Shown here piece by piece: positions 49,418-58,953 of a DNA stretch of 61,682 nucleotides (the first letter of the stretch is position 1; every line of letters begins with the position of its first letter). The stretch covers positions 1-61,682 of the forward strand of contig JACYMF010000086.1 in assembly GCA_015272165.1 (NCBI GenBank), written 5' to 3'. Position numbers and translations under genes: made by a program. Source of the stretch: Cyanobacterium sp. T60_A2020_053 (lineage in GTDB: Bacteria > Cyanobacteriota > Cyanobacteriia > Cyanobacteriales > Cyanobacteriaceae). A model generated the notes under the pieces. It searched no databases. It was given only the letters and a program-made list of their open reading frames with translations, and was not told the origin of the DNA.

Positions 49418-50278
49418 TTATTCTCGCCAAATCAATAGTTGTACATAGACTAAAATAAAAGCGATAGCTAATAAGATACTGGTATTAGCGGCGGCATAAC
49501 CAAAATTAAACTGCCGAAAAGCCTCCTGATAGATATAGTATGCCAATATATTGGTACTATTAGCAGGACCCCCATTAGTCATAACATAAATTTGCTCAAA
49601 AGAACGAAAAGTAAAAATAGCTGTAGTAATAGAAGTTAAGATTAAGGTCGGTTTTAAACCGGGTAAAGTAATATACCAGAATTGCGCCCAAACATTAGCG
49701 CCATCCAACTGCGCCGCTTCATAACGATTTTGAGGAATAGCCTGTAAACCAGCGAGAAATAAAATTAAATTAAAGCCAATTTGTCGCCAAACACTGAATA
49801 AAATTACTACGGGCATCGCCCAAATAGTGCTATTTAGCCAAGGAATTGGAGTTATATTTAAAGATAATAAAAATTGATTAATAGGTCCTTCATTTTGAAA
49901 TAACCAACGAAAACCTAACCCCATGGCTACCAATGATGTTATGGAAGGAAGAAAGTAGCTGGTACGAAAAAAACTTTTTAAAATAATTTGCTCTTTTAGT
50001 AAAATTGCTAATAGTAAAGGAATGATAATACTAGGGATAATTGTCGCAATAGAAAAGTAAACTGTATTAATGATAATTTGCCAAAAATCCCCATCTTGAA
50101 AAATATTTTGATAATTTCTCCATCCTATCCATTGATTATCGATAAAATTACCATCGGTAAAACTTAAGAAAATTAGGTATAAAATCGGGATAAATAGGAA
50201 AATACTTAAAAGAATTAAGGCTGGTGATAAAAATAACCATGCCGTAAAATTAATTTTAACTTTGGAGTTAGAAAACAT
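49418..50278 (-). CDS. Sugar ABC transporter permease (MalF-type), orphan
   Basis: A 286-residue inner-membrane permease with six helices and the EAA loop reading YEAAQLDGANVWAQFWYITLP, which contacts the ATPase. Closest in feel to cyanobacterial GgtC/MalF-type permeases for osmolytes or oligosaccharides (family knowledge). The usual second permease, binding protein and ATPase are not adjacent. In cyanobacteria such genes are often dispersed, so it may still function with partners elsewhere. Confidence 0.87.
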   Translation of the reverse strand: MFSNSKVKINFTAWLFLSPALILLSIFLFIPILYLIFLSFTDGNFIDNQWIGWRNYQNIFQDGDFWQIIINTVYFSIATIIPSIIIPLLLAILLKEQIILKSFFRTSYFLPSITSLVAMGLGFRWLFQNEGPINQFLLSLNITPIPWLNSTIWAMPVVILFSVWRQIGFNLILFLAGLQAIPQNRYEAAQLDGANVWAQFWYITLPGLKPTLILTSITTAIFTFRSFEQIYVMTNGGPANSTNILAYYIYQEAFRQFNFGYAAANTSILLAIAFILVYVQLLIWRE

Positions 50279-50423
50279 TTTGATACGGTTTACTTTTTTT
50301 GATTGATAAATTACTACTATTTATTATTTGTTAGATTAAATAAATTTGTAAGTAAAACTACTATTTAGAGTAATCTAATCATTATTTTATCTAATTTTTT
50401 CTATATTGAGTTTGTCTTAACCA

Positions 50424-51956
50424 TTAATTTTGTTGCTTCAGCGCCCGTGTCTCATCCAATAAGGCTTCTACTTCCTCATCAGAAAGTTTACGAATATAGT
50501 TAACTTTAACTTCTTCTATAAAGCCTAATAAAAGAGATTCTAAAACTTCTAAATTATGTTTAGCGCCCACCGACAAGGTCAAAGTTTGCCCTGATTTACT
50601 AATAATCTTTTCTAAATATTGATCAAAAACGGGATCACTTTGTAATAATTTTTGAATAGTATCTAATAATACTTGATAAAGTTGATGAGAAATGGGATAA
50701 CTGAGCTTTTCGGGAAAATTATTAAAGCCGGGTAAATGAGCAATATTTTGATAAGCCGGAGAATCAAAAATGCTTTTAATAATAATATAATTTAATAAAT
50801 CTTCCACTTCTTGGCGAATTTCTGGCAAAACCTGATTGGCAACTAAATCAATAATTAATCTGACAATTTCGCTAATTTCATTAGTATCATTAAGGTCAAT
50901 ATAACTTCGGCTTTGTTTTTCAGGAGAAAGTAATTTTTCGATATTGCCATCTTCCACAAAATTTTCCACTTGATTAACAACTCTTAATAAAATTATCTCT
51001 GTAATATCTCCAGCAATAGTTGCAGCAAAACCTTGGCTGGTTTGTTTTTTAATCGATTTTAAAGAAATTAATTTACTTTGATCTAAACGAATAGCAACGG
51101 GAATAATTCTTAGCCATCTAAAAATAGGTAAAAAGAATAATAAATCATACCAACGCCAGAGAAAAGCATCATTAATTTTAACACCATTATATCTTAAACT
51201 AATGACAAAAGACCGCAAAATAAAATCAGTTAAAATAATGACAATAAAAGGAAAATCAATTAAACCAAAATAATCAACAAATTGTCCATTTTCACCGATA
51301 GGACGAAAATAATTAGTATTAACTAAAGGGACAATCTCTTCATTAAAAAATTCTAATTCTTCATTTAATCTTCCTTCTAAATAATCAACAGTCCAAAAAT
51401 TATTAAAAGCATCTTTAGCTGAATTACGAGGATTATTAATATACGGTGAAGTGCGCTGACGCATTAAATTTTTGATCTTTTCTAAATTACCACTTTTATT
51501 AGCTAATTGAAATGGATTTTGCTCGATCATTTGTATGCTAAGTTCTCTCAACATAGCCAACGTTTCTTTTGTTTGAGGAGAAGATAAACCATATCGATTA
51601 ATATTATTTTCTAATTCTTGAAAAGTGTCTAAATATTCCTGAGTATCTCGATAAGGTACAATACCTTTTATGGCATCATATTGAATTACTTTTTCTCGCA
51701 CATTTTTAGGCACTATAGTTAATTTATAGCCCTCATACTCATAAGGTCCAAACTTGAAACTGCCCACCGTAATTATGCCATTTAACCAAATATCTCGAAA
51801 AGGAATATAAGTTAAATCAAAAGCCACTACCCCTAAATTAGCCACTGAAATTAGTGCCATTACTTTGGCTACGAAAATATTGTCAAACCAAAAATTGTAA
51901 ATCCAAGTAATTGGTTTTGTGGTAGTCTTTATGCCTTTTTTAATTTGACGTTTCAT
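50424..51956 (-). CDS. Conserved membrane protein, possibly voltage-sensor-like segment
   Basis: A 510-residue protein. N-terminal helix around 32-52 (VAKVMALISVANLGVVAFDL), an extracytoplasmic segment (about 60-220), two or three helices at about 225-300 (FPFIVIILTDFILRSFVISL, WRWYDLLFFLPIFRWLRIIPVAIRL), then a long cytoplasmic helical region to the end. The segment with periodically spaced Arg (RWLRIIPVAIR) preceded by a WYD-containing helix recalls S3-S4 of ion-channel voltage sensors, but no pore motif is seen. I do not recognise a named family. Confidence 0.5.
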   Translation of the reverse strand: MKRQIKKGIKTTTKPITWIYNFWFDNIFVAKVMALISVANLGVVAFDLTYIPFRDIWLNGIITVGSFKFGPYEYEGYKLTIVPKNVREKVIQYDAIKGIVPYRDTQEYLDTFQELENNINRYGLSSPQTKETLAMLRELSIQMIEQNPFQLANKSGNLEKIKNLMRQRTSPYINNPRNSAKDAFNNFWTVDYLEGRLNEELEFFNEEIVPLVNTNYFRPIGENGQFVDYFGLIDFPFIVIILTDFILRSFVISLRYNGVKINDAFLWRWYDLLFFLPIFRWLRIIPVAIRLDQSKLISLKSIKKQTSQGFAATIAGDITEIILLRVVNQVENFVEDGNIEKLLSPEKQSRSYIDLNDTNEISEIVRLIIDLVANQVLPEIRQEVEDLLNYIIIKSIFDSPAYQNIAHLPGFNNFPEKLSYPISHQLYQVLLDTIQKLLQSDPVFDQYLEKIISKSGQTLTLSVGAKHNLEVLESLLLGFIEEVKVNYIRKLSDEEVEALLDETRALKQQN

Positions 51957-52425
51957 CCTAATCTTTATAAAACTCTTACGGCTACATTATAGATTAGTGC
52001 TAAATCAATTGTGGCAGATTAGTCAAAAGAGCAAAAAGCAAAGATAAATTTACAGGAGTTTTTCATTTTCTTAAACAACACTTTTGTTTGTTGCAAAAAT
52101 GCCCTTTGCGTCTTTGCAACTTTGCGAGAAACAAAAAACAAAGTAAGAGAGCCGAAATTATTATCTGACGTTACGCACTGATTCAAATGTTAAGTTAAGG
52201 GAGGTTTCAGGTAGCAGGTTTCAGGTTTAAAACTCTCAATAGACTCTTGTACAAGAAAAAGAAAAAGATCAATAAACATAAGTTTTTTGTCAATTCTTTA
52301 ACCTGACACCCGACACCTGACACCTAAAACCAACAATTAATTCTATTTTTGCCTAACATCAATTATTATCAGAAAACCATAATAGATATTATGATGTGAT
52401 CAAATAAAAAATGATCAACTTTGCC
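51957..52425. other. Intergenic region with CAGGT-type repeats
   Basis: Around 52196-52330 blocks of GGTTTCAGGT/GGTAGCAGG face inverted ACCTGACACCCGACACCTGA blocks. This composition is shared with the left part of family A relics but lacks their ends. The remainder shows no feature apart from the cax promoter region. Confidence 0.45.
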
Positions 52426-53517
52426 ATGAAAAAAAATATCATATTTGGCGCTTTATTAGTCTTTGTTCCGATTTCTGTGGTAGGGCATTTCTTACATTGG
52501 GGTGAAGGGGTAATTTTTATCACTGCATCTCTAGCTATTGTACCTTTAGCTGCCTTTATGGGGGAAGCCACAGAAGAAATTGCTGTGGTGGTAGGACCTA
52601 ATTTAGGGGGACTATTAAACGCTACATTCGGAAATGCTACTGAATTAATCTTAGCTTTTATCGCTCTGAAAAGTGGTTTTGTGCAGGTAGTAAAAGCAAC
52701 TATCACAGGCTCAATTATCGGTAATTTACTCTTAGTAATGGGCTTTGCCATGTTTTTAGGAGGATTGCGTTATAAAGAGCAAAATTTTCAACCTACCACA
52801 GCGCGCCTCAACGCATCAGTAATGAATTTAGCAGTAATCGCCATTCTGTTGCCCACTGCGGTAGAATACACCTCCACAGGTATCCCAGAAGCAACTTTAC
52901 AACAGTTATCCGTAGCTGTGGCAATAGTGTTAATTCTAGTATATTTATTGACTCTACTATTTTCCATGAAAACCCATGCTTATCTTTACGATGTGGGAGT
53001 AGCGGAAAATGAAGACGAAGGAGAAGGGGGGGAAAACTATCAACCCAACTTGTGGTTTTGGGTAGGTATCTTGTTAGTTGTTACCCTTGGGGTGGCTATC
53101 GAGTCAGAATTATTAGTAGAATCATTGGAAGTTGCCACGGCTGAGTTAGGCTTACCTGCGCTCTTCACCGGCGTAATTTTCTTACCGATTATCGGCAACG
53201 CCGCCGAACACGCCACCGCCGTCACCGTGGCCATGAAGGATAAAATGGATTTATCCGTGTCAGTAGCCCTAGGCTCAAGTTTACAAATTGCCTTATTTGT
53301 AGCGCCCATCTTAGTCATTGCTGGGTGGTTTATGGGGCAACCTATGGACTTAAATTTTAATCCTTTTGAACTGGTAGCAGTAGCTGTATCAGTGCTAATT
53401 GCCAATTCTATCAGTTCTGATGGTAACTCTAATTGGTTGGAAGGAGCATTATTGTTGGCAACTTATGCCGTCATTGCTTTAGCTTTCTTCTTCCATCCCG
53501 CCATTGAGGGATTTTAA
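52426..53517 (+). CDS. cax: Calcium/proton exchanger (CAX family)
   Basis: A 363-residue antiporter with eleven hydrophobic segments and both CAX alpha-repeats: PNLGGLLNATFGNATELILAFIAL and LPIIGNAAEHATAVTVAMKDKM, separated by an acidic loop (ENEDEGEGGEN) as expected. Exports Ca2+ (or other divalent cations) using the proton gradient, contributing to salt or alkaline tolerance in Synechocystis. I start at MKKNII. A slightly longer frame from MINFAM is possible. Confidence 0.92.
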   Translation: MKKNIIFGALLVFVPISVVGHFLHWGEGVIFITASLAIVPLAAFMGEATEEIAVVVGPNLGGLLNATFGNATELILAFIALKSGFVQVVKATITGSIIGNLLLVMGFAMFLGGLRYKEQNFQPTTARLNASVMNLAVIAILLPTAVEYTSTGIPEATLQQLSVAVAIVLILVYLLTLLFSMKTHAYLYDVGVAENEDEGEGGENYQPNLWFWVGILLVVTLGVAIESELLVESLEVATAELGLPALFTGVIFLPIIGNAAEHATAVTVAMKDKMDLSVSVALGSSLQIALFVAPILVIAGWFMGQPMDLNFNPFELVAVAVSVLIANSISSDGNSNWLEGALLLATYAVIALAFFFHPAIEGF

Positions 53518-53605
53518 GGCTTAGGTTTAAGCTAAAAATGTTATATCATCGAGAGGGTACTTGAAAAACCTTCTCGGAAGTGCTATGATAGTATCTGCTT
53601 TATAA

Positions 53606-53686
53606 GCGGACGTGGCGGAATTGGTAGACGCGCTAGATTTAGGTTCTAGTATCTTTGATGTGAGAGTTCGAGTCTCTCTGTCCGCA
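53606..53686 (+). tRNA. tRNA-Leu (anticodon UAG)
   Basis: An 81-base type II tRNA. The 7-bp acceptor stem GCGGACG pairs with TGTCCGC (one wobble). The D-arm region is TGGCGGAATTGGTAGACGCG. Anticodon stem CTAGA/TCTAG closes loop TTTAGGT with anticodon TAG, followed by a variable arm and T-loop GAGTTCGAGTCTC. CCA is not encoded. A T-run follows the 3' end. Confidence 0.95.
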
Positions 53687-53771
53687 TTTTTTTTGATCCT
53701 TAATCGTAAAGATTAAAAAATATCCCTTCACACTGTTACAATTTTAATATTAATTTTTAACAGGTGATGAT

Positions 53772-53957
53772 ATGATTATTTTACCCGGTTCTACAGTCAA
53801 AGTGACTAATAGTGAAGACACTTATTACAATTTTGAGGGTTTAGTACAAAGAGTAACGGATGGAAAAGCCGCCGTTTTATTTGAGGGTGGAAATTGGGAT
53901 AAATTAATTACTTTTCGTCTTTCTGAATTGGAAATTATTAATCCTAAGAAAAAGTAA
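53772..53957 (+). CDS. ndhS: NAD(P)H dehydrogenase-like subunit NdhS
   Basis: A 61-residue SH3-like small subunit: [21 protein letters not shown] and [22 protein letters not shown] match the cyanobacterial NdhS (Ssl0352). It forms part of the ferredoxin-binding site of the photosynthetic NDH-1 complex driving cyclic electron flow. Short but full length for the family. A perfect palindrome follows at 53973. Confidence 0.88.
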   Translation: MIILPGSTVKVTNSEDTYYNFEGLVQRVTDGKAAVLFEGGNWDKLITFRLSELEIINPKKK

Positions 53958-53972
53958 ATTAGGTTATTTTCA

Positions 53973-53992
53973 CAAGGGGTTAAAACCCCTTG
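53973..53992 (+). terminator. Palindrome after ndhS
   Basis: CAAGGGGTTAAAACCCCTTG, stem of nine base pairs, of the same family as 17627, 25869 and 33966. Positioned 16 bases after the stop, and also 27 bases 3' of the convergent COG0523 gene, so it could serve both. Confidence 0.6.
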
Positions 53993-54018
53993 TCACAGCT
54001 TTGGCTCTATTTGAAAAT

Positions 54019-55056
54019 CTAATTTTTAACGCATTCCGCTAGTTGTTCTTTGATTAAATCTCCATCAATATTTTGACCAATAAAAACTAACTTATTTTCT
54101 CTTTTTTGTGCTGATTTCCATGTGTCGTCTTCAATGGTAAATCTTTTACCGCTTAAGTGAAAAATATGCCGATCTGGACTTTCATGAAACCATAAAATTC
54201 CCTTCGCCCTAAAGACATTTGCTGATAATTTATTATCAAGAAAATCTTGTAGTTTACGAATATAAAATGGTTGCTCACTCACAAAAGAAACCGATGTGAA
54301 ACCATCATTTTCGAGGTGCGCTGAATGATCATGGTTATGATGTTCATGGTTATGATGTTCATGGTTATGATGTTCATGTTCATGATGTCCACTATAATAT
54401 TGGTCAGATTCAAATAACCCCACACTGAGAATTAGGGGGAGGGGCGCTTGAGAATTAGTAGTGCGCATAATCCGAGCATCAGGTTTGATTTCTTTGAGGC
54501 GATTTTCTAAAGAATTTACCTCATTTTCACTAACTAAATCAGTCTTATTAAGAAGAATAATATCCCCATAGGCGATTTGACTATAAGCCGCCTCGCTGTT
54601 AAATAAATCTAAGCTAAAATTAGCACAGTCAACTAAAGTAATGATAGAATCCAACCTTGTCATTTCTCTTAATTCTGTACCTAAAAAAGTCAACGCAACA
54701 GGCAAAGGATCAGCTATTCCAGTGGTTTCTACAACTAAGTAGTCGATTTTATCACTTTTTTCTAAAACTTGATAAACCGCATCAACTAAATCATTATTAA
54801 TATTACAGCAAATACAACCATTACTTAACTCGATCATGGTTTCATCTGTACTAACAATTAAATCATTATCAATGCCAATTTCTCCAAATTCATTGACTAA
54901 AACAGCAGTTTTAACACCTTGTTGATTACTTAAAATATAATTTAGTAATGTTGTTTTGCCACTGCCTAAAAAACCTGTAATAATGGTAACGGGTAATCCT
55001 CTTTTAGGAGCATCCATAACATCTTTATCTTGTTGTTGTGATATTGTAGTGGTCAT
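54019..55056 (-). CDS. COG0523 GTPase metallochaperone with His-rich loop
   Basis: A 345-residue G3E GTPase: P-loop GFLGSGKTT (28-36), metal-binding CICC (81-84), Walker B-like VVETTG and base-recognition NKTD (about 170). Residues about 223-247 form a His-rich tract (HHEHEHHNHEHHNHEH) encoded by a tandem 15-base DNA repeat near 54325-54390. The C-terminal CobW_C domain is complete. COG0523 members deliver metals, and His-rich ones are usually tied to zinc. ZnuA/ZnuC are in the same window, but no Zur box is visible upstream here. Confidence 0.85.
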   Translation of the reverse strand: MTTTISQQQDKDVMDAPKRGLPVTIITGFLGSGKTTLLNYILSNQQGVKTAVLVNEFGEIGIDNDLIVSTDETMIELSNGCICCNINNDLVDAVYQVLEKSDKIDYLVVETTGIADPLPVALTFLGTELREMTRLDSIITLVDCANFSLDLFNSEAAYSQIAYGDIILLNKTDLVSENEVNSLENRLKEIKPDARIMRTTNSQAPLPLILSVGLFESDQYYSGHHEHEHHNHEHHNHEHHNHDHSAHLENDGFTSVSFVSEQPFYIRKLQDFLDNKLSANVFRAKGILWFHESPDRHIFHLSGKRFTIEDDTWKSAQKRENKLVFIGQNIDGDLIKEQLAECVKN

Positions 55057-55561
55057 CTTTTTCCTAACTCACATCGATAATTCTTTAACTTAACATCATA
55101 TCCTACATAACGATCCTAAGTCACTTATGGCAACTGTTAAATAAGAATTTAAGCGTTGCTGAATCAAGGTATGGTGCAGGAAAAGAAGTAATATCAGGTT
55201 CGCTTAAACAGTTACAATTAAATATCTGCTGAAAACTCAAAAGACAGACTTTGTTTTATAAGTGATTATCCGAACTTGATATAATACAAGGGGAAAACGC
55301 CAGATTAAGCCACTATCTTGCTAGGCTATATCGAAAAACTTTATGTTATTCAAAATCAATAGAGACGCTAAGGTACTATACTTTATCACTGATTCACTAT
55401 CTAAAATTCAAAGATGTACCAACTTCTTTTCGCAGAAGGGAAGATGTAGTTTAAGTCTTTTGATACCTACGGCAACACCGTGAGTAAATTTAATGGCAGT
55501 CTAAGCTATATTTAAATTTACCTCTGCCCTTGTCATCGCCAAGATACTTTTTCACCAACCC
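55057..55561. other. Intergenic region with repeat fragments
   Basis: Holds a family B fragment (GATTATCCGAACTTGATATAAT region, about 55259-55288) and, at 55500-55562, a diverged family A left end reading outward from the neighbouring gene's stop codon. No gene seen. Confidence 0.5.
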
Positions 55562-56239
55562 CTATCGACACATACCCAAAAAACTAATCACATCCTTAAC
55601 CAAATCAGGTTTTGTCACCACCAAAATAGTTGATCCTTGCTCCAAAATAGTTTTACCATTAGGTATAATCAAATCCTCGTTGGGGTGCGCTTGATAACCA
55701 ATAATTAAAGTGCCTTTAGGAAAACGGGGGTTTTGTGCCAACTGAGCTAAAGTTTGACCCACAATATAACATTCATTAGGAATAGATAATTTTAACACCT
55801 CTACCTGTCCCTGCTCAAAGTGCATCATCGCATCAACTTGGGGATACTCAATGGCATTGACAATGCGATTAATCGCTAATTGATTTGTACTAACTACATG
55901 GGTAGCGCCCGCCAAAAGATAAGGCTCATAAAAATCACTATCTTTCATTCGTGCCACAATCTGCCCAACCCCATAATGTTTAGAAAGTGTCACCATGGCA
56001 AGATTAAGAGCATCTTCTCGCAGAGTAGCGATAATACTATCAGCCTTACGAATACCCGCCTCAATTAAAATGCTAGTGTTAACTGCGCTACCCTCAAAAG
56101 CCATCACCCCGATTTTTTCTCGCACATATTGACACGCCGTCATATCGGTATCAATCATCGCTACAGTATGATTCATTTTGACTAAGGCTTGAGCTAATTC
56201 CCTTCCCATCATCCCAGCACCCCCCACAATTACATACAT
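55562..56239 (-). CDS. TrkA-N/RCK-type potassium regulator
   Basis: A 225-residue protein. N-terminal RCK Rossmann domain with NAD-binding motif VIVGGAGMMGRELAQALV, followed by D in MIDTD and repeated IRKADSIIATLREDALN, then a C-terminal TrkA-C domain (LSIPNECYIVGQTLAQLA, GSTILVVTKPDLV). Likely gates a Trk/Ktr K+ uptake pore as KtrA does, but the pore gene is not adjacent. I chose the ATG at 56239 because AGGA is spaced nine bases ahead, whereas a TTG three codons earlier lies too near it. The TAG stop is at a family A junction. Confidence 0.82.
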   Translation of the reverse strand: MYVIVGGAGMMGRELAQALVKMNHTVAMIDTDMTACQYVREKIGVMAFEGSAVNTSILIEAGIRKADSIIATLREDALNLAMVTLSKHYGVGQIVARMKDSDFYEPYLLAGATHVVSTNQLAINRIVNAIEYPQVDAMMHFEQGQVEVLKLSIPNECYIVGQTLAQLAQNPRFPKGTLIIGYQAHPNEDLIIPNGKTILEQGSTILVVTKPDLVKDVISFLGMCR

Positions 56240-56297
56240 ATCTACCAATCCTATTTAAGTTGTGTTGATTATTTTGTCAGAAAAGGGAAGTCAAGAA

Positions 56298-56501
56298 TTA
56301 TTGAGAATTGGCACGCGCATCTTTCACTGCAAAAATAAAAGATAAAACCGTAATGGGAATGCTCAAACCGAAAATAAATCGAGTCAAATCTTGTCCTAAC
56401 TCCGGATTTCCTGAACTTAACTCAAACACACAACCGACACAAGCAATGGCACTGATACAGGATAATAGTAGCAAAACGCCACTTTTGGGGGTCATATACA
56501 T
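56298..56501 (-). CDS. Small two-helix membrane protein
   Basis: A 67-residue protein with two hydrophobic helices (VLLLLSCISAIACVGCVFEL and FGLSIPITVLSFIFAVKDAR) linked by GNPELGQDLTRFI. I do not recognise a named family, but it looks like a conserved cyanobacterial hypothetical. Start could be at the second Met (MTPKSG). Function unknown. Confidence 0.55.
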   Translation of the reverse strand: MYMTPKSGVLLLLSCISAIACVGCVFELSSGNPELGQDLTRFIFGLSIPITVLSFIFAVKDARANSQ

Positions 56502-56627
56502 GGTTTTCTTATTGATTTTTATAAAAAGAGCTAATGGTAAATAATTTTACCTTAGATGCCGATCAAATTCTCCCCGAATCTCCGCCATTTTAAACTAGGG
56601 CGATTTCAATAATATTACTCCCCTCTC

Positions 56628-56860
56628 CTATGGGAGCAGGGTGTTTTCAAAGTCAGGATCAAAATTGATTTGTTTTTGACAAGAAGACAATATAAGGATG
56701 ATCCCCCCCAACCCCCCTTAAAAAGGGGGGAGATTCAGGGAGACAGGAGGATTTTTTACTATTAATTGATTTATTAGTAGTTAAAAACCTCTGAATTTCA
56801 GATTATTGGCTAGTTTGAGAAACTAACATTTTTGAGAATGAAAACGCCCTGCTATGGGAG
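56628..56860. mobile_element. Family C transposon relic (copy 3)
   Basis: A 215-bp element (56637-56851) with ends CAGGGTGTTTTC and GAAAACGCCCTG and exact 9-bp duplication CTATGGGAG. The restored site is a hairpin of the CCCCTCTCC/GGGAGAGGGG family. Same length and internal C6/G6 palindrome as copy 1. Confidence 0.9.
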
Positions 56861-56897
56861 AGGGGTTGGGGGTGAGGGTAAATTTTTTAGTAAAATC

Positions 56898-56928
56898 TTG
56901 ATAAGCACAAAAAAAATTATGGTATAAT
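56898..56928 (+). promoter_or_regulatory. Candidate rpsO promoter
   Basis: TATAAT at 56923-56928 with TTGATA 19 bases upstream, about 34 bases ahead of rpsO. The -10 is perfect and the spacing is longer than ideal. Confidence 0.4.
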
Positions 56929-56961
56929 CATAGATTGCAGTATTGATAAATTAAAGGAAAA

Positions 56962-57231
56962 ATGAGTTTAACCCAAGAGAAAAAACAAGAAATCATGAGT
57001 CAATTTCAAGCCCATGAAACTGACACAGGGTCTTCCAACTTACAAGTAGCATTACTAACAGCGAGAATCAGTCAATTAACCGAACACTTAAAGATTAACA
57101 AAAAAGATCACTCCTCTCGTCGTGGCTTGTTGAAATTAATCGGTCAAAGAAAACGTTTGTTAGGATATATCAAAAGAAAAAATCCTAGAGGATACCAAGA
57201 ATTAATCCAAAAACTCGGTATTCGTGGTTAA
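56962..57231 (+). CDS. rpsO: 30S ribosomal protein S15
   Basis: An 89-residue S15, binding the central domain of 16S rRNA. Classic segments: [54 protein letters not shown]. Full length. The 20-base gap to pam68 suggests co-transcription, an arrangement also seen in Synechocystis. Confidence 0.97.
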   Translation: MSLTQEKKQEIMSQFQAHETDTGSSNLQVALLTARISQLTEHLKINKKDHSSRRGLLKLIGQRKRLLGYIKRKNPRGYQELIQKLGIRG

Positions 57232-57250
57232 ACTAACACCATAGTAAATT

Positions 57251-57772
57251 ATGCCATCTCCTTCAGAAAGAAAGCCTTTACCTTTTGAACCAAAAAAAAA
57301 TAAGGAAAAAGTCATCAAAAAGCTTCCCACTACCGGCAAAAATGACCAAAAAAAAGAACCCGTAGCCACAAAAGCAAAAAAAACCAGTAAGCAAGATGCT
57401 TCCTTGCGCTCAATTCCCGAAGAAGTCAGTCGCAGAATGGTCAGAAGAATGGCTATCTTTAGTGGTATTCCCACTGGTTTAGGGATTTCTTCCTTTTTTG
57501 TGTTTTACTTAATCGTCACCCAAGACTGGTTTAAAGTGCCTAACACTGCTGTTTTATTAGTAAGTTTTGGCTTATTTGGGTTAGGTGTGTTAGGTTTAAG
57601 TTATGGTATTCTTTCCACCTCATGGGATGAGGGTAGAGTCGGCAGTTGGTGGGGCGCTGAAGAATTTAGCACTAACTTTGGTCGCATGACCTCAGCATGG
57701 CGCCAAGCTCGACAAGAAGCCAGAAAAAAGAAGGCTGATAACTCATTAGAAAGCGATGAGTCAAAAGGGTAG
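57251..57772 (+). CDS. PAM68-family photosystem assembly protein
   Basis: A 173-residue protein: a Lys-rich disordered N-terminus (1-65), the conserved IPEEVSRRMVRRMAIFSGIPTGLG, two membrane helices (SSFFVFYLIV and LLVSFGLFGLGVLGLSYGIL), and SWDEGRVGSWWGAEEF. This is DUF3464/PAM68 (Sll0933 type), needed for photosystem II assembly and pigment delivery. The position after rpsO matches the known conserved neighbourhood. Confidence 0.9.
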   Translation: MPSPSERKPLPFEPKKNKEKVIKKLPTTGKNDQKKEPVATKAKKTSKQDASLRSIPEEVSRRMVRRMAIFSGIPTGLGISSFFVFYLIVTQDWFKVPNTAVLLVSFGLFGLGVLGLSYGILSTSWDEGRVGSWWGAEEFSTNFGRMTSAWRQARQEARKKKADNSLESDESKG

Positions 57773-57874
57773 AGGGCAAAGGGCAAAGGTAAATTAATTG
57801 AAGAAAGATTTTGAATTATGCCATAAATTCTTAATAAGTTTCGTTGATATTTTAGATAAATAGGTAAGTAAATT

Positions 57875-58930
57875 ATGATCGTTGTAATGAAACTGGGAAC
57901 TCCTGAGTCTGAAGTCTCCAGAATTGGGGATGAGTTGACAGAGTGGGGATTAACACCTGAAAAAATTGTTGGTAAGCATAAAGTAGTAATTGGTTTGGTG
58001 GGGGAAACGGCTACCCTTAATCCCGAACAAATTCAAGAAATCAGTCCTTGGATTGAAAGCGTATTAAGGGTAGAACAACCTTTCAAACGTGCTAGTTTAG
58101 ATTATCGTCATGGACAACCTAGCGAAGTGGTGATTCCTACTCCTAATGGTGATGTTATCCTTGGAAAGGATCATCCTATTGCCATTGTGGCAGGTCCTTG
58201 CTCTGTAGAAAATGAAGAGATGATCGTGGAAACGGCGATGAGAGTCAAGGCTGCGGGAGCTAAGTTTTTGCGGGGTGGTGCTTATAAGCCTCGTACTTCT
58301 CCTTATGCGTTTCAAGGTCATGGTGAGAGTGCTTTAGAATTATTAGATGCGGCGCGCTCCGCCAGTGGTTTAGGTATTATCACTGAAGTAATGGATACTG
58401 CTGACTTAGACAAAATCTCTGAGGTAGCAGATGTGGTACAGGTGGGCGCTCGGAATATGCAAAATTTCTCTTTATTGAAGAAGGTGGGCGCCCAATCTAA
58501 ACCAGTTTTATTAAAGCGAGGAATGTCTGCCACCATTCAGGAGTGGTTGATGGCCGCAGAATATATCTTGGCTGCAGGTAATCCTAATGTGATTCTTTGT
58601 GAGCGTGGCATTCGCACTTTTGACCGTGAATATGCTCGTAATGTCCTTGATTTATCTGTCATCCCTGTATTGCGTGGTTTAACTCATTTACCGATTATGA
58701 TTGATCCTAGTCATGGTACTGGTAAATCTGAATATGTACCTAGTATGGCTATGGCTGCCATTGCTGCTGGGGCTGATTCTTTAATGATTGAGGTTCACCC
58801 TAATCCTGCTAAGGCTTTATCTGATGGTCCTCAGTCTCTCACTCCTGATCGTTTTGATGCGGTGGTGAAAGAGTTAGCTGTTATTGGTAACGCTGTGGGG
58901 CGCTGGGAAAGAGTAGGGGCGCTGGTATAA
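57875..58930 (+). CDS. aroF: 3-deoxy-7-phosphoheptulonate synthase (DAHP synthase)
   Basis: A 351-residue type I-beta DAHP synthase catalysing the first shikimate step. N-terminal ferredoxin-like regulatory domain (about 1-70), then barrel with IVAGPCSVEN, FLRGGAYKPRTSPYAFQG, QVGARNMQNFSLL, KRGMSATIQEW, and metal-binding IMIDPSHGTG. Feedback sensitivity is likely but cannot be assigned to an amino acid from sequence. Followed by an intrinsic terminator. Confidence 0.95.
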   Translation: MIVVMKLGTPESEVSRIGDELTEWGLTPEKIVGKHKVVIGLVGETATLNPEQIQEISPWIESVLRVEQPFKRASLDYRHGQPSEVVIPTPNGDVILGKDHPIAIVAGPCSVENEEMIVETAMRVKAAGAKFLRGGAYKPRTSPYAFQGHGESALELLDAARSASGLGIITEVMDTADLDKISEVADVVQVGARNMQNFSLLKKVGAQSKPVLLKRGMSATIQEWLMAAEYILAAGNPNVILCERGIRTFDREYARNVLDLSVIPVLRGLTHLPIMIDPSHGTGKSEYVPSMAMAAIAAGADSLMIEVHPNPAKALSDGPQSLTPDRFDAVVKELAVIGNAVGRWERVGALV

Positions 58931-58953
58931 TTAAACCTTCAACTCCGACTAAT

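Noticed and set aside
55057-55140. Zur box upstream of the COG0523 gene
   Set aside because: Only GATAATT-type fragments are present, with no inverted TGATAAT/ATTATCA pair.
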